From the NCBI GenBank assembly GCA_027574665.1, contig CM050690.1:67995433-68059432 (forward strand): a DNA stretch of 64,000 nt. Reading direction: 5' to 3'. The position numbers and the translations under genes are program-made. Each line of letters begins with the position of its first letter. Positions within the stretch are counted from its first letter, which is position 1. This DNA is from Rhynochetos jubatus (lineage: Eukaryota; Chordata; Aves; Eurypygiformes; Rhynochetidae). Under the pieces are notes generated by a model, which saw nothing but the letters and a program-made list of their open reading frames with translations, did no database searches and was not told the origin of the DNA. Of this stretch, positions 23,470 to 36,782 are shown piece by piece.

Positions 23470-26400
23470 CCCAATGTTTCTTTTATCATCGTACTATCTT
23501 CTTTCTTTCCCAACCTGTACCACTTGCGACCACCCTCCCATGCATCACAGTTGCCAGTCAGTTGCTTTCAAGCTTTTGGATTCTGAAAGTGGCAGTGCCC
23601 AGAACTGAGCAATCACAAGACAATCTCGGGGGCTGGATTGTTTATTTATGCAACTATTATGTGTCTGGCACACATGCTACAGAGAAAGCAGTGAAGTCCT
23701 CCTCTGAGCTAAAGCTCAGAAAGAAAAAGAAATCCCTAAATTTAAAATAACAGAAAATAGACACCTGTATTTTTAAAAAATCTGGTGAAAAATGTGTTTA
23801 GGATCTGACTTAGGTTTTGTACCTGGGTTCAGCAGTATTGTATAAGACAAGCAGATCCTTTCTTCTTCCCCAGTTACTATATCATCCTTTTCTTTGTTCA
23901 GACATTTTGAACTGAAAACAAACTGAAATAATCTGAAGATCTTGACATGAAGAACAAGGTAAGATTCCTAGGATACCTTTAATAAATGCCATGGAATCAC
24001 AGTATAGGTCTGAAAAGTTTCAGGCTTCATTCTCTCCTTCATCTTTTCCTCTCTTTTCTTTCATTGTGTGCCAGAGGCAGATAACTGCAAACTGAGTTTT
24101 TCAAAGCAGTGCAGAGGATTGATTTTAATGGCAGATGCATGGCTAATCCCATGCAATGTTTCCAGATCTCAGTCCCTACTGTTTAGTAAGTGGCTGGAAA
24201 ACTGCAGAGTTAATCTGGGAGCTAATGCACATGTGTGCTAAACATTTCCTTTCGTCACAGATGTCTGGGCACTGTGTACTTGTGGCTCAGGAGGTCTGGG
24301 GATCTATTAGACATAGGGATACTGCAGGTCTGTCTGCAGCATTACTGCACCCCTCCTTTGGCTGGGGCTGGGGAAAGTCCCATCTCTGGGCTCCCAGGCT
24401 TTGAGGCTGGGATGGTATGCACCCTGAGTCTACATGTGTGCACCAGTGCAGACACGTTCACTGGACAAAACTGCAGCTGGGTGGTCCCACAGTTGTGATC
24501 CTTATCAGGAGCCCAAAGCACCTACAGCAATCTGAGTCCCAAAAGAACTCCTTTTTTTTCCCACCATGGAGCTCTGCACTGGGCTGCTTGCCCACCACAT
24601 GCTGCAGCAAACCTCCTCAAGCAGCCTGTATCTCCCTTCAGCTCGTGGACCCTCTGCTGCCGCTATTTTGGCAGCAATACCCTTAACTGGCACATGCATG
24701 TCCTACCACAACCTGCCTCTCTCCCAGTCACTGTCTGTCAGAGCTCAGGAGCACCCTGGGTTCTGAACCTGTAGAAATGAGCCTTTGATGCATTTTCCTT
24801 GGAACATGTTTGTCAGCCAGTGGGGAGTGCTGGCATCAAGAGAAGGTCTCTGAGTCCTTCCTTATCTGCACACCCTGGCAGGGTGATTTCAAGCTACAAG
24901 GGAAAGTCACTGTTAGCAGCAAAGCAGCAGGAGTGCAGTCTTGCAATGAAATGGGAGTTATGTGCCTGTTTTCAAGTAGGACATTTAATTGTCACTAATA
25001 ATGCCATGAATCATAATTCTGTCTAGTGTAGAGAGGTTTGTCTCTGATAAAGGAAAGCAACAAATGGTATTAGCTGTGGGAATATTACAACACGCGTAAA
25101 TCTTGCCTTTGCAGTTTGTCTGGTGTGCAGGTGACAAGGGGTGCAAGGGGTGACCTGGCCTCCAGTGTGGGCACCTGAGCCCTGAGGGAAGGGCTAAGAG
25201 AGACCAAATGGAGGGAAATGGCTGGGAAGGGTCCTCCTTGGTGCTGTCAGGGTGACCACCCTGCCTGCTTGCCCCTCCAGTCCTGTGCGCACCCAGCACA
25301 GGGCCATCCGACATAGCACAGGCCACAGGGGAAGTGGAGAAACCTGGTGACTCTTTCTTACTCAGCTCCCAGCGCTCAGCACATTTGTAAAAGCAACAGT
25401 ACCCTTGACATTTGCATCTCCTTATTCAAATGTGTTTGAATTCTGGCAGAAGGCTGAAAGTTGCTGCAGGAGAAGAATTATTTCACAAGCAGAAACAGCT
25501 GGATTCCCCTTAGGACTTGTTACCTTAGAACCCAGGCTTAAAATATGCAATTTTCAGCGTCTGCACCTTTTTTTCAGATTAAAGGAAGTAGCTATGAAGC
25601 TGTGATAGGTACAGCACTGTTGATTGTCTCAGCAATCTGCCTTCCTATGAAATTAAATGCCAGCCTTCTCAGAGCTGACCCTAAAGCAGGTATGGAGGCT
25701 TCCCATACACATTTTTTCACCACTGAGAGGCCAGAAGTGATGTATGTTGTGGTGCAAGGGCAAGCTCAGCTGCTACCACAGCTTTATCTTTTTTAGATTT
25801 TTGCGGGTTTGGGGTTTTTTCCTGCAGACTTCAGCTGTGTGGATGTATGTGAATCACCTCCAGCCTCACATGCCAAGCTGATGGGAGTTTTTGCATGGAC
25901 AGAACACAAGATACATAAGGTGCTACAGCCAGAATTGCACTGACTGATTATCTGAGGAACAGATTAACTTGCAATGGCCTTTACCCCCTTAAAATATGTT
26001 TGAGAACAGAGAAATAACTTTAATGAGTGATTCCCAAACTGCACAACAAAAACCTCAGTATAATCTCGTAATGTTTTTTTTCCTGATAGTTGTGGGATGC
26101 TAATTAGGAAGACAAACGGGCATTCACCAAAGATGTGTGTATTTATTTCAGACTTAATTATGCTAACCTAAAACCAGGAATGGACCGTCATCCAGCAGCT
26201 ATGGCTTGTTGTTCAGCTGGCAGCAGATAACCACACTGCAGTGTGTTATTTAGGATATAGGGATTCAGAACAATCAACTCAGGCTTCTTCTGTGGTACTT
26301 TTTTCCTTCCTTATGGAGAGATTCTACCTCAGAGTTTGGAGGAGGCATGTAATCACTCACTGCGAGACAAGAAATTATTTTACGAGAACAAATGCTGGTT

Positions 26401-28244
26401 GCCATGGTTTCCAAGAGGCAGAAACTCCAAGGTCATTCCCTGAAAATTCTCCGCAACCAGACCCAGCAGCGAGGATACTCCCACACCTCACCAAGTAACC
26501 CTCCCTTACCCATAAATAAGGTGCTCACATCTCCACGGGTATGCAGCTTCCTGTTTAAGCCACAATAACACTGATAAAAACATGATGTGAAAAACCTGCA
26601 ATGTGTTTGAAAACAGACAAGCCTGCATTTACAAGCCTCTGGGTTTTTCCGGTTGGTTGTTTTCTGGCTCCCCTGCATGTCTGCCAGCTCACCTGCCGTG
26701 TTTGCCAACCGGGGAGTTGCAGGGGCAACTGCAAAACTTTCACCTGAAGGAAATTCCAGAGTAGCCCTGCACGGAAGGGTTGACACTTGGACAAGTAAAT
26801 AGAAAAAGCACCAAACAAGGGACCATGACTTTGCAGTTACATTAGAAAAAAACATTGAAGCTACCTTTTATGGGTTTCTCCTCTGTGTGCGAAGTACAAG
26901 GAAAAATGTATTTGTTTCCGTGACTGAGGTGTACTGCTCCTGAATGCCTCAGTACTGACTTATGTGCTAGTGCTTGTAAAAAGCTGCCTTCGAACACCTG
27001 TGCAAAATCCAGCTCTGTGACCCTTCAGCATTCCATCAAAATGCCAACAGTCTTTACACTGCTGAAATACTAACCTACCAATACAGTGCTTGTATGAACC
27101 CTCCCCTCATACTGGAACTGCCAGGGCAAAGTAATTAACAGATAGTACTGTTCAGCCTTTTGTTTAAAACCATGAATTTTCATTCTAGCAGGGAAGACAC
27201 GTCTTTTGCTCACTTTTGTACAAACGTACAAAACTGTGTGCACGTTATGCCATAATGATCTACAGTTTCGTAAACTTGGCTCATGTGAAAAGTAAATGCA
27301 TCCCTCTAAGATGTGTCCAAAGTCTTATTAGTGTAGCAAGCCTATTTCTTTGCACAAAAGGGTTGTCTATATGGTGTCTCAGTCATCAGTGCCATAAAAT
27401 TGATGACCCTTAAGTACTAGATAATTTCCTTTTCTGTCAATTTAAAACAAACAAACAAAAAAACCCCAACAGATCAAAGATTAGAATTGACACAGGGAAC
27501 AACTACATTTAAGTGATAGAAATAATATTTTGCAGTGGATCGTTGGCTGCACTGTGGGCACAAGTACAGCCACCACCTCAGTGACTGAATATCTTGTGCA
27601 AAGGGAAAAATCTTTGTTATTAGAGCACTGGAGACTATATAAGCTGACAATGCAACAAACTCCTTTCTGATTAGATTGCTGGAACCAGATAGGCAAGAAG
27701 TGGGTGGGTGGGGTAGCTAGTTTGCTATTCAAATCTGAACAGATCAATGCACAAGTTTATTACAGAGAAAGAGAAGCACAGATGGAGATTCAAGGGCTGA
27801 ATTTTACAAGGGATTTAAGGATCCCAGCTCTGCTTAAGTCCTGCTTTCAGCATCTAAATTCCCAACTACCTTCCTAACACTTCCACACAACTGCCATGTC
27901 TACTGTAAGCCTGTCACTGCAGTTTTGCCATAAAGCTGCCTAAATGCCTAGAACTGTGTTTCTGCATTTGTGTATTCTTGCCTCAGTGTAAACAGCTCTT
28001 TAATTCACTAAGTCCTAACTCCATTGGGGTATTGAGATGCCTGAGCCTGGCTCTGGAACTTTGGAGGCTTTTATCAGAAGTCCAAATAGAAATTCCACAA
28101 CTGGTAAATAATTAGAAAAGTTCATCATCTGGCACTGACAAAGGAGTCAGGGCTCCCGGTAGCTGTGACCCTGGCATGGAAACCTGAACACCACCACTCT
28201 GTGTTGTTCTACCTCTGACTCATTATCTGTCCTTGAAGGAATCT
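23470..28244. other. Non-coding stretch, no recognised element
   Basis: No gene or transposon is recognised. The part from 25,100 to 25,330 is G+C richer. The frame at 26,433-26,855 (minus, 140 codons) is overlapped by another minus-strand frame and has no known domain. Confidence 0.5.
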
Positions 28245-28330
28245 TGTTGACCCGTCTGTGCCCTGATTTTCCCAGCTTTGAAATAACAGTGATATGTTCC
28301 CACACTAAAAGTATGTGATTGGAAAGTGCT
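28245..28330 (+). repeat. Possible MIR/CORE-SINE relic
   Basis: The order 'TTGACCCGTCTGTGCCCTG', then TTTTCCCAGC, then a TTTGAAAT stretch and a gatat/cacac part parallels the core of MIR-type SINEs (CTCTGTGCCTCAGTTTCC..., TGTAAAAT...). The match is only moderate and was made by eye. Ancient MIR copies do occur in birds. Confidence 0.3.
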
Positions 28331-31300
28331 AACAATTATTTCTCTGTGACCCATTTCTGAAAGGCAGAGGGACCTCTTCTGCAGAAGTTCAGATGTTGAC
28401 CCCTCTTTATTTCCTCACAAAAGCATCTTTGGATCTGTCTTATCTTAATTTTCAGGCTTATGTCTAAATCATTGAGTGATATATGGATGTTGACCTATTG
28501 TATCTCCCAAAATTATTTTTGGTGGGGAAATCCACTTTATATAGGTGTAGATACTTCAAGTGAATGTATATATAGCCATAATATCTGTACAGGACTTACT
28601 ATTTAAAAAGAAAAAAAAAAAAAAAAAAAAAGAGAAGAAAAATGAAAAGTGAAACAATAGATATATTCAAAAGATGCTACTGAGATTTTTGTTTGTTTGT
28701 TTTAATTATGCTACCTCTTTCTGTGGGTATACTTAAAAATCTGGCCCCCTGTCTAATACAAAGCAAATCAATACTGAAGACTGGACTGTGTTGTTCAGCA
28801 GTACCATAAGCGTTCACATAACACAGAAGTCCTAAGAAACAAAGTGTCAGGCTGTCCAGGTAATAAACCAACAAATTATTGTGGTCTAAATATACAAAAA
28901 TTACAATTTCAGCATAAGCTTTCCTTTCCAAACTTTAAAAAAAGGTTTCCTTAAGGTGTCTGTAGGGAATCTGTGTTAGGCACTATAATGGTACTCACTA
29001 TGACAGTGGAACCAGTAATTTCCCTCCCTCTCCTAGTACACACTGCTGAAATTCCTGCGATTTTCCCTTGCAACATTTAAGATTCAAATCACTTTTCTGC
29101 TCAGTAAGTCATAACTTTTCCTATGTAATGCTGTCCCACAGTCTGACACAAGCTGAGCTGCCAAGGGGAAGGGAACATGTAGAGCCCATCACCATGATGT
29201 AGTGTTTCCACTTAATGTTTGCCATTTAGGCCATCTCTGTCTTTCCCTTCCACCTTATTCCTGTCCAAGCTCTCATATTCAAAGTCTTCATTTTCCCTTT
29301 TTCCATCATGTTTGTCCTCTTTCTCTTTTTTGTTCTTTCAAAAAACTCTCCATTTCAGCATTTAATCTTTCCCCTTGGTTCAGTCTCTCTAGTAGCACCT
29401 TCTCATCGCAAAGTCCCCTGCCCCAGTATGTGTACATGCACAACCCATGACTTTCTCTCTGCTTATTTTCTCACTCTATCTCCAACTTTTCCAATCCCTT
29501 GACCTCAAGTCTCCTTCACTCTGCACTGCCTGCCCAGCAGCACCTCTCCTCTCTCCTCCAAACCCCCAGACTCTCTGCTGATAGTCACCCGCTCATGGGA
29601 AGAGGGGTCATGGGAAGATGTTGAAGAAAAAAATGTGCCCACAAGGCTGTTTGTTTGGTATAACCCAGGCAAATTTGTCCCACACTAACCTGAGCTGTTA
29701 GACAAATTTTCGTCACCAATTGCTTTTGGTGTAGTCTGAACTGATAAAGAGGTGTTCTCAGCTCTTTTAAAATTAAGCATGTAAGTAAGTGATTTACTTT
29801 ATCTAGCTTAACTAACAGTTGATACTCTAGGTGCAATATTCGTCTGAAATCCTGTTTGAGTATGTGACTGATTTTTCTCTGGGGAGGATGGGAAGAGAGC
29901 AGTGATACAAAAAAAGTAAAAAATATCCAACCAAAACCAACCAACAAAACCTTTCCAAAGCGAAAATTGAACCTGGTCCAGGTAAGAGTTTATCTGTGTA
30001 TATAATACAAAAAGATATATGCATGCATATGCTTACAGATAAGTGCATTTTACAAGGTGATATACATGTATATACATACTTTTAATATTTTCCATCTTAC
30101 CTCTGCCCAATCATCATTTGCTTACCATCTATATACACTAATTTCCTTGCACAGATTACAGCTGTTTGCAAAAGCAACTTTACTATCCAGTAAACAACCA
30201 TCAGTATGGTAGTTACACAGTTAAAAAGAAAATGTCCCCCACAGTTTCACAGTAAAAATAACAGACTACATCTCCCAGCAAAGGTTACGCACAGGAAACA
30301 CGATCCTCTCTCTCCAGCCACCCTCTCAGCATGTACTGCAGAAACAAATGTGTTTTTCTCCATCCCACTATTTTACTCTTGTTCTCTGAGTACAGGAATA
30401 GAAGAGAATCCTCCAGGTGCAAGTATCTTGAGCTTAACATCAGGAGGGTTTATGATGCTGTCATTTGCATCCTTTAGGCTATGAGGTTTTAGTAATTTAG
30501 ATGCCAGTGTAACTCATGCCTTCTCTGCCCCTACTTTCCTCCCCCAGTGGTGGCTTTGCAGAGATGTTTGCACATCCATGTACACAATGTGCAGGCAGGG
30601 AAGATAGTTTTGTGAATGTTGCGTCTGAGAGTAAAATCAAATGGCATGAGAGACAGATCATTCACCTATTCATCTGAGGGAAAGCTGGCCAAAATTCCAT
30701 GAAGCAGCCTTGTACTAATAAATATCTTCTGATGTAATAAATAGGGAAACATGTTTCCTGTTTCTGACATCAGAAAGACACTTTATGGGGACCAAATCAA
30801 ATTATATATAAAAACAAGGGAGGAGGAAAGATCTAAGTCTATCTGCTTTATGCCATCTCATTAAAAGGGAGAAATTCCCCCATTTCTGATCCATAAAAGT
30901 TAATTCAGATGAGTATATCGTATTAATAAAATCATAAATCTCCATAGTTATTAGTATAATATTTTCATCTTGTTTCCTATAGTTTTGTTCAACCCAACTT
31001 CAGCTGAATTTAGAGCCAAAATGCAAAATGCTTTTCTGCTTCATACAGAAGCATTTTGGGAGTGTTGGAAAGGAAGTTGGTGGAGTTACCTGGATGTAAA
31101 ACAGGTAACTGTGCATTAAAAAGAGTGCAAGCCATCTGAAGCTGTCTCCTGTCACATCTCATGTGACACTTAGCCTGGTAAAGAAGGGCTGCTTCTGTGA
31201 TCCAGGCCCTGAACACTCCTGTAAAGGTATGGAAACATCTTCTCTTTGATGTGATGACCTCAAGTCAGGTCAAGCTTATGCTACCATTTTATCCCAGATA

Positions 31301-32604
31301 GTGAATTTCTGGGATATTGTCAAGATTCACACTTGCACTGGCATTTCAGCCAGCCACTGTGGCTTCCTCTTTCAGCTGGGCTTTTAAAAATTATCCTTCC
31401 TGCTCTGTTGGCTATGAGTGCATGAGATTCTGGGGCCAGGATCCAGAAAGACACCAGTCATGGGAGAAGGAACGAATCTAAACCTCTGCTGTACTATTCC
31501 GACTGCCTGGATGTGAACTTCTGAAGGGAACTTGGTCATGCCCGCCAGTGACAAATTAGTTACCGCTTGTGAGGTGTAAAGAGCAGCTGTAACAGGCTGG
31601 AGGACCCAGATGCTGTTGGAGAGTGTTGGCAGAAGCAACAGGAGGAAGCTGTGGAGAGATTAGGAGCCTCAGGAAGATGAGCAAGGACAAGGAAAAGACA
31701 GTGTTTAAAAGCTGTAGGCCTAGGGGTATGTGAGGCCGCCTGCTGGTTATGCAGATCTGTGGAGCCCAGGGAGTCCCCAGGTTTTCCTAAGCAGGAGGGT
31801 GGGACACCATTGTGGATGGGGAATGCCTTACCATCAGCAGTGGGAGAAAAGAAGGGTCAGGAGGCTGCATAGGAGCTGTTTGGAAGAGGCTTACAAGATT
31901 CTAGGGTTTGGACCACAGACTGATCAGGGCTTTAGTGGTCTACACCTAGAAGAGGTGAAGGTAGTAACCAGTCATCTCCCCAGCATGGGCACCGTGAGCA
32001 GCAGTGCGGTCCCCAAGGCTGCCTGGGCTGTAAGCTGCTTTTCTGAGTCAGGCAGCTGTGGGCAGCAGGCTCTCTGGAGAAGCCAGGTGGAAAGGTCTGT
32101 TGCCTGTTTCTCTTCTTTCCAGACATGTCCTTTATGCTGAACATGCAAAGAAAGACTGCTAAGAGCTAGGCTGCCCTCTGGGTGCCTCCTGGGACTCCCA
32201 CCCCGCTGCCTCATTTCACTGCCCTGTGGCCTATTGCCTAGGGGTACAAAGCAGAGCTCATGGCCCAGACAATCTCCTCTTGTCTTCCTCTTCTACATGC
32301 AGCTGTTCTCCTCTTGGCTTGCAGAGCACATAAGCTGGCATTTATCCTCCCTGACAAAACAAGAAATGTGTCCACCTTGGCCTCTGTCCACCATTTTGTC
32401 CAGTAGCAGTGAAGGGATCTGTAGTGGGCACGGCTGGAGGTCAGGCAGTGATGATGGGGAGAAAGGCCATTTTTAAAACACAAATTATACTCTGCAGCTC
32501 CCTCAGCGCCTCTTTCATGCCTGTATTTCTGAAAGGCCATAACCATTTTATTGTTTTCATCTCTACAGCAATTCCATTCTTTTTCTTGCTCGTTCTTTAG
32601 TGCT
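28331..32604. other. Non-coding stretch with one A21 run
   Basis: A run of 21 A is at 28,611-28,631, followed by a purine-rich patch. TA-rich sequence lies at 30,000-30,080. No gene, RNA or transposon is recognised. The 31,380-31,700 segment has an unremarkable mixed composition. Confidence 0.5.
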
Positions 32605-32659
32605 TAGAAGCTATTTGGCCTTTAGTGGCCACAAGCTAGAAGCTATTTGGCCTTTAGTG
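32605..32659. repeat. Tandem duplication, 23-bp identical units, period 32
   Basis: The 23-base word beginning TAGAAGCTATTTGG occurs at 32,605-32,627 and again, identically, at 32,637-32,659. Confidence 0.95.
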
Positions 32660-35600
32660 CTCCCTTGGAAGTGTTTCTTGGCTAATGCTTCATCAGAATT
32701 AGAGACACTGTACTTGATTTTATATGGTTTGGGGTTTTTCTCCCTCTGATCTGCTTTCCAAACAAAGCCTCAACCTGAAATGCCAGAACTGGAAGGACAC
32801 AAAGACCTGATGCAAACAGAGACAGGACAAGGCTGATGAAGCTGGAACGAAACCAAACATGGTTGTCCTGGTGCTCACCCCTTCCTTGTTCTTGCAAATA
32901 ACAAATTTGCCTCCTCTAACTTTTCTGCTTTTCTGCTTTTCTGCTGTCTTTACCCTATCCAGTTTAAAAGACTGTTGTCTGTCATTAGGGGAAACAATGT
33001 TTTGACATAAACACTGGATATGCACCCCTTGCTGCCACTTGTCTCTGTCTCTGCCACTTCTGTCTTATCTCAGACAGAAATCAGAGCGTAGGCTTGTATC
33101 ACATCACCTACCTTTTTGCTGTGTATACCTCTTCTGCTTTCTTCCTGCAGCCTGCCATGGCTAGGCAAGCCCTTTTGCCAGCTTAACCTCAGAGACCCTT
33201 AATCACAGAGACCCCTCAAAACAGGGATGCAGGTGTCTACGGTTAAACCACTAGACACCACTAGACTGTTTTATGCTGAGCTGACTAAATGACTGGTCAT
33301 CATCTATCATATCCCCGGACACCACTAAGCTTTGAAATGAAAAGAGGTTTTGTTAAGAAAATGTAGGATTCCTCAAGACGCTCCATCTTGGCTTGAAACC
33401 AAAAGCAAAGGGAGTTGAATAACTACTGCTGGGCTCTAGATCCATGTGAGGCTAGAGAGACAGGGCTGAGTATGGAAAATCACATCACCCTGTATAAACA
33501 TTAACAGCTCTGCCATATCTGTTGGAACAAGTTTGTTGAGGTCATGGATTAACTCACCAGGTTTTCATATTCCGTAGTGAATTTTTATTTGACAAGATTG
33601 TGTGTATGCATATGTGTTTCTAGGCCAAAAATAATACATAATCTCCAAGCTAAGAAATTGGAAACTCAGGAAATGAGAGCCTTTGTTCTTAGACCTTTCT
33701 TATAGCATCAGATGATTCCTTCTACTCTAACTTGCCAGAACTTCTTGTGCAATCTTGACTCATCTGCAGTGCAGTGTTGTGTCTATAAATATTTGTCTCA
33801 CTGCTGCGTAGAAAACAAGCCCAATTTTCAAGAAAATTATGTATAATATCATGAACATCCTTGGGCAAATAAGCCAGAAACTGAGGCTTCCTGTGCTGAT
33901 CACTGCTCTGAGGCTGAGTGCAAATACCAAACTCTCCTGTGCACTCTTAATGGCTCATGTAAACAAGGTTAGCACTTACACCCATATTGCCATTCCAGGT
34001 AAACTTTCAATTAATATAGGTGCCTTCTTACATTAAAATCCCAAAGACAGCTTTCCAGGAAAGGGTCTGTTCCAACATTCAGGCTCCCTCCTGCGTACCG
34101 TAATGATTCTTTATTAAGATGTTAAGTATCTGAAATGTCAGTGAAGTTGTCAAGCAGCCAGTTTGGGATGCAATAGTAAATTTGGGTATGAATAAAACTG
34201 TGTAACTTAAAATCCCACATGCTGGGAAGAGAGGGGAAACAAGTAACAAATCTGCTGTGCAATAAAGCCATTCCATCGTGTTACTGCACAGACAGAACAG
34301 GGTGCATGTTTAGCAGTTTCCCTCTAAGTACTAGGTCTGTTTAATTCAGTAGCTTTCTGGGGCCAAACCTCTTTTAGAAGCCGTCAATTGATTCTACTTT
34401 ATTACTACTGATGACATATGACTGTTGCAGCAGTCTGTTACAAGGCATGAAGTTAGCAACATGCCTGGAGGACAGGGACGTGTTACCAGTGGCTAGAATG
34501 ACTGACAGGTTCCCATAGAGAACCTGCAAAACAGGAGTAGCTGTGTCTCAGCCCTGTAAGGTGGTCTGGAGAGGCTGTCATTCAAAAGGTCCCTATCACT
34601 GTAAATTGGTATTGACTTGTGTAAAGCATTTCACCTACAGCTGGAACACCAAAGTGAAACATGATGAAAGGCTTCAACAGAGTGCAGGAGGGACCCTACT
34701 GCCCCTGGGACAGCAACAACATGCACTTGAATTACAGTTCTGTTTCCCACACCAAACCACCTTTTGGTCCAGCACTCTGTTAACCATAAAGGACTATTTT
34801 TTTGTAGACTGATCTCAGTGAGTCTTCATATTGAGCTTGTCTGATCAGTCTAAAAATTGGGATTTGTTAAGAAAGAATGTAACCAGAAAATGCAATTATT
34901 CTGCAATAAGCCCCATGTGCTGCTCATGCATCTCTTTGAAGGAAGGGGTTTTGTGATGTATAAGTCTACAATTCAACCATTAGTTCAACAAAAGTCAGGT
35001 GTGTATTTACTTTGTATGCAAAGTATATGCTTTTCTGTCACATTTTTTCTCCCTATAATAAAGCCTGAAGGGGAAGTTCTGAGTTAAGCACTTAGAAATG
35101 TCCACTGGACTTCAGCATCAAGTTCATCATTGACACAAGAACACCACTTCATGGTTTGAGGGTGCTGCTGGTCTGGCATGTAGTTTGGCTTGTGTCCAGT
35201 TCCAAATAGAGAAGCCCCAACCACCCTGGCTGTTGGTGGCAACTGGGTTGATACTAGTGAATGTGTGTAGTTTTTGTACGAGTCTTGCTAGACTGATTCC
35301 TGAGAACAGCTTTGTCTGCATTATGAGTAGAGGAGGAGGGGAAAACACAGCCTGGCAACTAGATGCCGATGTGTTTTGTAGGAGCCTGATTTGCCTTTGT
35401 GCAGACGAATTACCAACCAAGGAGTTTCCAGCTCTAGGCACAGACTGCTAAAGCATGGGTAAGCTTAGCATTTCTTTGCTCGCAGCAAGGACTAAGGGAC
35501 CAATGTCCCATCTTCAGAAGCTGGGAAAATCTGATGTGGAGGGGAGGCCAAAGCCTGCCCACAAGGCTAACTCACAGCTTGGAACTGATTCTCCCTGAAA

Positions 35601-36740
35601 AAGGAAAGAAATCCTTTTAACACCAATAATTAGCTCTCTAAGAATGGTACCCATTGCAGCTGACTAGCCTTTATCTGTTGGGCAGGAGATGTGAAGTCTG
35701 CTTCACACTGATTTTCTAGTTCACCTGTGACTTGAACCAACAGAAATCCTTTTAAACACCTTCAGCAAACTTGTGTTTTGCTAAGTATTTGAGGGCAACA
35801 GCTAGCTCAGTGAATAAGTTTCATCAAAACCTATCTGTCAAAGCCTATATATTTTGGCAGAAGTCAGTATTTCCCTGACAATATACTGACTGTGTCTCCA
35901 ATAAACCCTGTAGCCTGCATGTTCAGGGTGTCATACAATGGAGGGAAAATGCGGGTCAGTCTTGCTTGTCAGGATGTGTTCTGCTTAGCCTGTGTCCTGT
36001 TTTGGACAATGAAAATTCTACACCATCACCTAAAAACTGGAAAAATACCTGTGGGAAAATCCAGAAGAATTCAGCCATTCTTGGAATTTATTATCCTCAC
36101 TCTGATCTGTTATATCTGCTTCATAGATCTGAGCACTGTGCGTGAGGCTAAAGTATGTGACACCTGTGATAATCTCTAGATTGCAAAGGAAAAATTATAG
36201 CAGGACACTCACGGAAAGCAAAACCTCTCTGGCTCATTCATGCCAACAGCAACTTGAATGTTGCTTGTTCTATCTATAGGGATGGGGTTTTGTGGCTTTT
36301 TTTTTCCCCCTGTTAGAGAGGCCACATGTTGAATAGCATCTCCTGCTGCTGCTGCAGATAAAGAAAAGCATCTTGTATCTTAACACAGAGCCTGAATTCC
36401 CAGGAAGTTATTTAGATCTTGTATGACTAGGATGTTTTGTTGAAAATGTCACACTAACACACTAATGGATGCTAATAATCCAATGAGTTCATAAAGTTTG
36501 AAGAAGCACTTAGGAAGGACAGATGATGCAAGACAGGAAAAAAAGGAGCCATTTGTTTTTCTCAATATAGTTGATAGATGCTTGGAAATTAAACATTAAA
36601 TACTTGCTGAAAGCCAAAATCTTCCATTGTCCTGCTGATCTCTCTCTCTCTCTGTTTGCTTTCTCTTCCTTTTTATAAATGAAATGCTGGAGGAACTGGT
36701 ATACTTAACAACTTAAGGTTGTGTTACTATTCTACTGAAA
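32660..36740. other. Non-coding stretch, no recognised element
   Basis: No repeat or gene is recognised. Frames at 35,127-35,441 (minus) and 35,185-35,451 (plus) overlap each other and appear to be chance. Confidence 0.5.
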
Positions 36741-36782
36741 TTTTTTTTTTTTTTTTTTTTTTTTGCCTGCTTAGGAGCAGGC
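36741..36782 (-). repeat. T24 run followed by a 7-bp hairpin
   Basis: Twenty-four T (36,741-36,764) are followed immediately by GCCTGCT-TAGG-AGCAGGC, a perfect 7-bp stem with a 4-base loop. Read on the minus strand this is a hairpin directly followed by a poly-A tail, the layout of the 3' end of a retroposed small RNA or processed transcript. No source RNA or target duplication was identified. Confidence 0.7.
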
